A stretch of 64,000 bases of DNA from Streptomyces mutomycini (GTDB lineage Bacteria; Actinomycetota; Actinomycetes; Streptomycetales; Streptomycetaceae), in NCBI RefSeq assembly GCF_001700505.1, contig NZ_MAPV01000116.1:30986-94985 (forward strand), written 5' to 3'. This document shows positions 59,100-64,000 of the stretch, one piece after another (position 1 is the stretch's first letter; each line of letters starts with the position of its first letter). A program made the translations under genes and the position numbers. Under the pieces are notes generated by a model. It was not told the origin of the DNA and did no database searches. It worked only from the letters and a program-made list of their open reading frames with translations.

Positions 59100-59900
59100 A
59101 TGAACGAATACCCGCTGCCCACACCCCACCCCACGAGCGCACACCCCGCCCGCGTGTACAACGTCTGGCTGGGCGGCAAGGACCACTATCCGGTGGACCA
59201 GGAGGCAGCCGAACTGGCTGCGGGGGCCAATCCGACGATCGTGCCATCGGTCCGGGCGAACCGGGCATTCCTCGGCCGGGCCGTACGTCACCTCGCGGCG
59301 GCCGGGGTCCGCCAGTTCCTGGACGTCGGCACGGGCATTCCGGCGGCGGAGAACACGCACGAGGTAGCCCAGCAGGCCGCTCCCGATGCGCGTGTCGTGT
59401 ACGTCGACAACGATCCGATCGTGCTCACCCATGCCCGGGCGCTGCTGGTCAGCGGCCCGGAGGGGCAGACCGACTATGTGCAGGCCGACGCGCGGGACGT
59501 GGACGCGATCCTCGACGCGGCCTCCCGAACCCTCGATCTGAACCGGCCGGTCGGCCTGATGCTGGTGGCGATCCTGCAGTACGTCAAGGACGCCGAGGAC
59601 CCGTGGGACATCACCCGCCGGCTGCTGGACCGCCTGGCTCCGGGCAGCTACCTCGTCCTGTCCCACCCCGCGGCGGACGTCACCGCGCCCGAGGTCGCCG
59701 AATCCATGCGGATCTACAACGAGCGGGCCGCCAGCCACGCCTCGGCCACCCCGCGTACCCGGACGGAGGTCGAACGCTTCCTGGAGGGACTGGAGATCCT
59801 GGAGCCCGGCGTCGTCACCCTGACCCGCTGGCGTCCCGGACCGTCCGACACCGCGGACGACAGCCTGCCCATGTGGTGTGCCGTCGCCCGCAAGGAGTAA
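59100..59900 (+). CDS. SAM-dependent methyltransferase, DUF574 type, copy 2
   Basis: The 266-aa protein parallels copy 1: PARVYNVWLGGKDHYPVDQE, QFLDVGTGIPAAENTHEVAQ, VVYVDNDPIVLTHARALLVS and EGLEILEPGVVTLTRWRPGP. The overall identity looks near one half, so the duplication is old. Differences fall in the substrate-facing second half (HPAADVTAPEVAESMRIYNE). ATG 59100 starts after CGAGGTGACGAAACC. A gap of 180 bp from copy 1 leaves room for its own promoter. Confidence 0.92.
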   Translation: MNEYPLPTPHPTSAHPARVYNVWLGGKDHYPVDQEAAELAAGANPTIVPSVRANRAFLGRAVRHLAAAGVRQFLDVGTGIPAAENTHEVAQQAAPDARVVYVDNDPIVLTHARALLVSGPEGQTDYVQADARDVDAILDAASRTLDLNRPVGLMLVAILQYVKDAEDPWDITRRLLDRLAPGSYLVLSHPAADVTAPEVAESMRIYNERAASHASATPRTRTEVERFLEGLEILEPGVVTLTRWRPGPSDTADDSLPMWCAVARKE

Positions 59901-59959
59901 CGGCTGCCTCCCGGCCGGCCGCTTTGCACGTTCCTGGGTGCGCAGCGGCCACTCGCGCC

Positions 59960-60979
59960 TCATGTGGCGCTGCGTTCGCTCGCCTCCTGGAGGTCTTGGT
60001 CCACGGCTCGGTCGAACGCGGGGTCAGGTGCGCCGTCCGTACTGCCGGGGCGGCCCGCACGGAGGTGTTCGCGCCAGCGTTCCGGGCTCCAGTCGGCCGG
60101 GGCGGTGGTGCACATGAAGTCCTCGACCAGGGCACGGAACCGGGCGGGGTCGGTGTGGAAGGGGAAGTGCCCGGCGCCGTCGAAGATCTCCAGTCGGCTG
60201 CCGGGCATGGCGGCGTGGGCACCGTAGGCGTGGTGCACGGGGACCACGCTGTCCCGTGAGCCCCACAGGAGGAGCGTGGGCATGCCCTGGGTCAGATAGC
60301 AGCGGTCCAGCATCGTGACGACCTGGCCTCGCCAGTCGACCACCGCCCTGAGCGTGCTGATGAACGCGCTGCGGGACGTGTGGTCGGGAAGGGCGTCCAC
60401 GAGGTCGAGCAGTTCGCCCGCGTCCTGGCCGAGGTCGGTGTCGAGCAGCCTGATCAGCCGGGTGAAGAGGCCGACCTGGCTGCGCATGCCGGGCAGGCGA
60501 AGGGTGGAGAGCATGAGGTCGGCACCCGGGAGGGACACCGCTCGCAGGACGGGGTTCACCTCACGGCCCACACCGCCCGCGCTCACCAGGATGAGCCGGT
60601 CGGTCCGTTCCGGGAACTGGTAGGCGAACTGCATGGCCACACCGCCGCCGAGCGAGTGACCGACCAGGGTGGCCCGTTCGATGCCCAGCACGCCCAGCAG
60701 ATCACGGATCCCGTTCGCGTAGGCAGCCACCGAGTAGTCGGCCCGGGGCTTGTCCGAGGCCCCGTGGCCGAGCAGGTCGGGGGCGATCACGGTGTGGTGG
60801 CGGGCCAGCTCGGGGATCACGTCCGCCCACGTCGCGGAGGAGTCGCCGATGCCGTGGATGAGCAGGATGGCGGGCCCCTCCCCCGCCATCCTGTAAGCAC
60901 GGCGGTAGCCGTGGATGACCCGGTGGGACAGCCCCACGCTGTGCTCGGCGTGTCGTCCGCGTGCTGGTGCGCCGGCCAC
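59960..60979 (-). CDS. Alpha/beta hydrolase (esterase/lipase-like)
   Basis: The 339-aa protein has YRMAGEGPAILLIHGIGDSS, LLGHGASDKPRADYSVAAYA, the elbow GHSLGG with Ser near 116, WGSRDSVVPVHHAYG with the catalytic Asp and FDGAGHFPFHTDPARF with the catalytic His. Sequence order fits the epoxide hydrolase / C-C hydrolase cluster, without a lid insertion that would fix its substrate. GTG 60979 was used. It is followed on the same strand by nothing; the previous gene converges with a 59-bp gap. Confidence 0.93.
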   Translation of the reverse strand: MAGAPARGRHAEHSVGLSHRVIHGYRRAYRMAGEGPAILLIHGIGDSSATWADVIPELARHHTVIAPDLLGHGASDKPRADYSVAAYANGIRDLLGVLGIERATLVGHSLGGGVAMQFAYQFPERTDRLILVSAGGVGREVNPVLRAVSLPGADLMLSTLRLPGMRSQVGLFTRLIRLLDTDLGQDAGELLDLVDALPDHTSRSAFISTLRAVVDWRGQVVTMLDRCYLTQGMPTLLLWGSRDSVVPVHHAYGAHAAMPGSRLEIFDGAGHFPFHTDPARFRALVEDFMCTTAPADWSPERWREHLRAGRPGSTDGAPDPAFDRAVDQDLQEASERSAT

Positions 60980-60999
60980 GGCACCGCCTCCGTCCGCTG

Positions 61000-61025
61000 C
61001 TACGACGATTCGGCTACGACGATTC
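61000..61025. repeat. 14-bp tandem duplication
   Basis: CTACGACGATTCGG is followed at once by CTACGACGATTC. It lies about 20 bp before the hydrolase start on the other strand and may alter its promoter spacing. Confidence 0.7.
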
Positions 61026-61286
61026 CTGAGCGAGGGTAGGAGACTCCCGCGCCGAGTGGATTACCGGCGCGTTTCAGGCTCCGCCCGGGCGGTCGGGGTG
61101 CCGATCCGCTGCCCCGGGCATTGGTAACACGGTCGGTGCGGTCGCACCGGCAGACGCGCCCATCGACCAGGACCTGTTCCGAGTCCGGATCACGGACGGT
61201 CGGCAGTCGCCGGCATACCCGACAGCTTGTCAGTCACCGCTGTTACGTTGACGCGAGGATCTTGCTTCGACGTCTGGAGAGCGCGG

Positions 61287-61883
61287 ATGTACGACGAACG
61301 GCTCGCAGAGTTCTCCCGCGACCGGCTGGACGGCCGTCCAATACCCGACGATCTGCGCGTGCTGCTTGTGGCGCAGTGGGAAGGCCGCACCGACTTCGCC
61401 CATCTTCTCCGCCTCGAGTTCTTCGAGGCGGGAGAGGTCCACCCGCTCCTGGACACCAGCTATCTGAGCGAGAAGGAACTCGCGGACCCGGAGATGCAGG
61501 CCGTCAACGCCGCAGCCGCGGAGATGGCCACGTACGTCAAACTCGTGGCGAAGGGCGGGAAGGGGTGGATCGGCTACTGGCTGCACCCCGACGAACCCGC
61601 GGACCGCGCCTGGCAGCTCATCGAGCTGGACACCGAGTTCACCTTCTGGGACCTGGCCGGCCTCACCCTGGCCGAGGGGTCCGCAGCCGAGCAGGCAAGC
61701 TACCAGGACGAGCCCGACGAACGAATCGCCTTCACACATTTGGCCGCCGAACTCGCCGAGCTCGGCCTACCGCTGAGCACCCAGGACTACGACGCCCTCA
61801 AAGACACCGAGTACGTGGTGAGCCCGGAGAAACTCATGGAGGAGCTGACCGAAGCCGAACGGGAGAAGCGCGGTCTCCGCTGA
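61287..61883 (+). CDS. Hypothetical acidic protein, possibly SUKH-like
   Basis: The 198-aa acidic protein reads MYDERLAEFSRDRLDGRPIP, DFAHLLRLEFFEAGEVHPLL, VKLVAKGGKGWIGYWLHPDE and TEFTFWDLAGLTLAEG. The last two blocks resemble SMI1/KNR4 (SUKH) folds, which in bacteria are often immunity proteins. The match is weak and other segments do not fit. CTGGAGAGCG precedes the ATG. No toxin gene lies adjacent. It ends with the acidic tail EELTEAEREKRGLR. Confidence 0.6.
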   Translation: MYDERLAEFSRDRLDGRPIPDDLRVLLVAQWEGRTDFAHLLRLEFFEAGEVHPLLDTSYLSEKELADPEMQAVNAAAAEMATYVKLVAKGGKGWIGYWLHPDEPADRAWQLIELDTEFTFWDLAGLTLAEGSAAEQASYQDEPDERIAFTHLAAELAELGLPLSTQDYDALKDTEYVVSPEKLMEELTEAEREKRGLR

Positions 61884-61977
61884 GCGGGGAGACACCAGCG
61901 CCCGGGTGCCTCAACGGGGAGGTGGTTGCCCAATTGACTGCCGCCGGTCATGAGATACCTCGTCATGGACCCGGGGG

Positions 61978-62127
61978 GTGCTGGAGCACGAGGAGATCTT
62001 CTCCAGCGCCGCGCGGCTGGACCGCTCCCTGGCTCTGAAAGCCCAGGACTACCGGGAGCATCTGCGCCGCGCGGAGGCGCGCACCCAGCCGATCGTCGCG
62101 GCGGCCCCGGAGGTCTCCGCCGGCTGA
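61978..62127 (+). CDS. Possible 49-aa protein or gene remnant
   Basis: From GTG 61978, preceded by GGGGG, a frame encodes VLEHEEIFSSAARLDRSLAL, KAQDYREHLRRAEARTQPIV and AAAPEVSAG. The helix-forming text is coding-like, but the upstream sequence is short and unrelated, so it may be the C-terminal end of a lost gene. It ends 25 bp from the convergent membrane protein gene. Confidence 0.35.
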   Translation: MLEHEEIFSSAARLDRSLALKAQDYREHLRRAEARTQPIVAAAPEVSAG

Positions 62128-62152
62128 GCGCCGAGCGGCCGGCCCGGCCCGA

Positions 62153-63673
62153 TCACCCGGCCGACAGCGTCCGGCCCGTGGCGGGGCCGGGCAGCAGATA
62201 CGTCCGCTGGGGACCGGGGCCCCGGCCGAACGGCAGGGGAACCACCCGCGCGCCACCGGTGCCCGAAGGCGGCTCTTCGTCCTCTGCCGTCAGGACGGCC
62301 GTCGGTACGCGGCGCGCGAGGGCGCGGAGCTCCTCCGGAGTGATGCTCGCGTCGTGCCCATCGGTCTGCCGCGAGGCGCAGCCGGCGTAGTAGGCGATCG
62401 GCACGGCGTGGTCCCCGCTCACCACGCACGGCGGGCGCACCCCCAGCCGGTTCAGCGCACCCGCGGCCGAGGCGAATTCCGCAGCGGTGGCGTGGCTGGT
62501 GCGTACGACATGGCTGAGCACGGAGAGCTGGACGGCCAGGTGAGCCGTCAGGGCCAGCGTGAGCGCGGCAACGCCTGCCGGGCGCCGGGCGCGCCGCGTC
62601 CTGGCGAAGAGGTACGCCACGTATTCGGCGACCGGCAGGGCCAGCAGCGCGTAGGCGGGGAGCAGGAAGCGGGGCGCGGCGTATTCGACGAGGAACAGAT
62701 ACGGAACGGCGGTCGAGACCCCGGCCGCCGTCGCCAGCAGTGCCACGGTTCCGCGGCCCGCTCGCCGGGCCGCCACGATCCCGGCGGCCGTGAGGAGGGG
62801 CAGCGCCACCCACCACAGCGCGGTGGCCGGGTTCTCCCAGCCGATGTCGCAGGGGCGGCACAGGGTCCGGCCGGCCAGCGCTCGCAGGTGGTCGTCGATC
62901 GCGAGGTTCCACCCCAGCCCGCCCTGGATCTCGCCGGCCCGGTGCAGTCGGGGACCGAGGCCCCCGTAGTGGGCGTACGCCTCCGCGGTCCAGGGCACGC
63001 AGCCCGCCAGCAGGCCGCCGATGACCGCGGCGCACAGACCCGGCAGGCGACGGCCGGGCACCAGGACGGCCGCGAGGGCCAGCGGCAGTGCGAGCCAGAA
63101 GCCGTCGGCGGGGCGCATCAGGGCGACCAGTGCCACGGCCGCCCCCGCACCGGCGGCCACAGCGCGGCCGGCGTCACCGCGCATCGCCCTCGCGGCCCAG
63201 CCGGCCGCGGCCAGCGCGCCCAGGGCGCACCAGAGGTTCGGCATCGCTGCGGGCCCGTAGAACAGGGTCGGCCACAGACCGGCGAACAGTGCCCCCGTGC
63301 ACACGAGTACGGGCGTGGGGAGTACCTTGCGCCAGACCCACAGGGCGACGACCAGGGCCGCGGCGGACAGCAGGGCGAGGTAGACGCGTAGCGCGGTGGT
63401 GGATGTGGTGAGCGCGGCGGCAGGTGCGACGAGATAGGAGATCCCACGTGCGCGGGGGGCGCTGAAGAAGGCGGGTGGGGCGTTGCCGCCGGCCTGGCTG
63501 ACGTAGACCGTCTCGTCCCATGCCAGTCCTGAACCCGGTACGACGAAGCTCAGTTGAACGGCGGCGAAGACGACGCCGACCGCCGTCAGCCATGGGAGTG
63601 GACCGGACGTCCGCCGGCCCGGCCGGGCGAACTCGGCCTTCCGCGTCGGGCTCAGTGGCGGGCACTCCTGCAT
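62153..63673 (-). CDS. Polytopic membrane protein, GT39/PMT-like
   Basis: The 506-aa protein has about 11 hydrophobic segments and the early loop motif SGLAWDETVYVSQAGGNAPP, where Asp-Glu after the first span is the catalytic-type acidic pair of GT-C mannosyltransferases. LGWNLAIDDHLRALAGRTLC is an outer loop; the soluble end at 400-506 has VRPPCVVSGDHAVPIAYYAG. It would use a polyprenyl-phosphate sugar to glycosylate lipids or proteins outside the membrane. ATG 63673 follows GAGAGGAGCGGTC. Substrate unknown. Confidence 0.8.
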   Translation of the reverse strand: MQECPPLSPTRKAEFARPGRRTSGPLPWLTAVGVVFAAVQLSFVVPGSGLAWDETVYVSQAGGNAPPAFFSAPRARGISYLVAPAAALTTSTTALRVYLALLSAAALVVALWVWRKVLPTPVLVCTGALFAGLWPTLFYGPAAMPNLWCALGALAAAGWAARAMRGDAGRAVAAGAGAAVALVALMRPADGFWLALPLALAAVLVPGRRLPGLCAAVIGGLLAGCVPWTAEAYAHYGGLGPRLHRAGEIQGGLGWNLAIDDHLRALAGRTLCRPCDIGWENPATALWWVALPLLTAAGIVAARRAGRGTVALLATAAGVSTAVPYLFLVEYAAPRFLLPAYALLALPVAEYVAYLFARTRRARRPAGVAALTLALTAHLAVQLSVLSHVVRTSHATAAEFASAAGALNRLGVRPPCVVSGDHAVPIAYYAGCASRQTDGHDASITPEELRALARRVPTAVLTAEDEEPPSGTGGARVVPLPFGRGPGPQRTYLLPGPATGRTLSAG

Positions 63674-63789
63674 GACCGCTCCTCTCTTCGCCGGGGCCGC
63701 GGGACAGAGGTTCGCGGCCTGGGTCAACGAGGGAGCAGCGCCGGAGTCACGCCGGGCACCCCGTCGGTGATGAGCCGTCAGCCGGGGAG

Positions 63790-63820
63790 CCCCCAGTAGC
63801 TTCTGGGGGATGTCCCCCAG
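63790..63820. repeat. Alternative hairpins upstream of GT39-like gene
   Basis: CCCCCAG at 63790, CTGGGGG at 63803 and CCCCCAG again at 63814 allow two exclusive stems sharing the middle arm. They lie in the 246-bp gap between two divergent starts, where mutual folding could act as an RNA switch or a protein site. Confidence 0.6.
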
Positions 63821-63919
63821 ATAAGTAGGGGCCTGGCTGCATCGTTCGGGGGACGTGCCGTCCTTAGGTTGTGAGGTGAAATCAGAACACCTTCACCCAC
63901 CCCCGCCGGAGGCCCTCCC

Positions 63920-64000
63920 GTGACCGCCCACGCGCATCCGCCGACGAAGCGCACGAACGCTTCGAGTAGCGGACGGGCGGTGCGCTTCGTCGGCGGATGC
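63920..64000 (+). CDS. Start of an unidentified gene, cut by window end
   Basis: GTG 63920 stands six bases after CCGGAGG and opens VTAHAHPPTKRTNASSSGRA, then VRFVGGC to the window edge. The start is well supported by the ribosome site. Twenty-seven residues are too few for a family. A perfect inverted repeat fills most of the visible coding sequence, which is odd for a gene start. Confidence 0.5.
   Translation, partial: MTAHAHPPTKRTNASSSGRAVRFVGGC
63934..64000. repeat. Perfect 20-bp inverted repeat at window edge
   Basis: GCATCCGCCGACGAAGCGCA at 63934-63953 is exactly complementary to 63981-64000, with a 27-nt centre. The right arm ends at the last base, so it may continue. It lies just inside the putative 63920 gene. 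Confidence 0.9.

Noticed and set aside
59960..61039. Plus-strand frames complementary to the hydrolase at 60-61 kb
   Set aside because: They are shadows of a gene with a complete Ser-Asp-His triad.

Overview
The window is very GC-rich, has dense short-spaced genes with GTG and occasional TTG starts and GGAGG-type ribosome sites, and encodes families typical of streptomycetes: SAV_2336-type regulators, CYP154/CYP157 P450s, DUF574-type methyltransferases and many secreted glycoside hydrolases. It is best read as chromosomal DNA of a Streptomyces or close relative. Assignments rest on reading the sequence and on remembered family signatures; no database search was run.

Layout. 1-6.9 kb: a head-to-tail set for fucogalacto-xyloglucan breakdown (GH74, cut by the window start; GH42; GH95; GH12). 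6.9-9.5 kb: a VOC protein, an erythromycin-esterase-like hydrolase and a divergent double-HTH MerR regulator. 9.6-21 kb: a minus-strand operon, transcribed from about 20950 down to 9586, with an EAD2-VMAP-like protein, a MoxR ATPase, a 1443-aa SAV_2336/NB-ARC/TPR protein, an alpha/beta hydrolase, a caspase-EAD2 protein, a roughly 61-aa peptide and an HExxH protein of the peptide beta-hydroxylase type. This looks like an NTP-dependent conflict (immunity or programmed-death) system fused to a peptide-modification module and is the most interesting locus here. 21-25.5 kb: a LacI regulator with two palindromic operators, pectinesterase, ATP-grasp protein and GH43 arabinanase, for pectin and arabinan use. 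25.7-28.2 kb: a CYP157-CYP154 pair without its usual conservon.

28.6-45.9 kb: a TIR-transmembrane-WD40 protein with a lipoprotein and a convergent unknown gene; two near-identical 88-aa membrane proteins 8 kb apart; an AT-richer patch near 34.3-34.9 kb; an 80-aa protein ending in LNPQPLPPLEE next to a frameshifted gene; an ECF41-type sigma factor facing a DoxX operon that carries a matching promoter; an M4 metalloprotease; and a CoiA-like protein. 46-54 kb is an insertion-sequence graveyard (IS256, ISAs1, IS5 and IS481 remnants; further IS5 and IS481 pieces lie at 36 and 38 kb) among small genes, pdxH, an AraC/VOC pair and an alpha/beta hydrolase. 54-64 kb returns to ordinary content: lipoprotein, YceI protein, GlxA-type regulator divergent from an MFS exporter, two paralogous methyltransferases, another hydrolase, a polytopic GT39-like membrane protein and, at the edge, the start of a gene containing a perfect 20-bp inverted repeat.

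No rRNA, tRNA, CRISPR array, prophage or replication origin was recognised.
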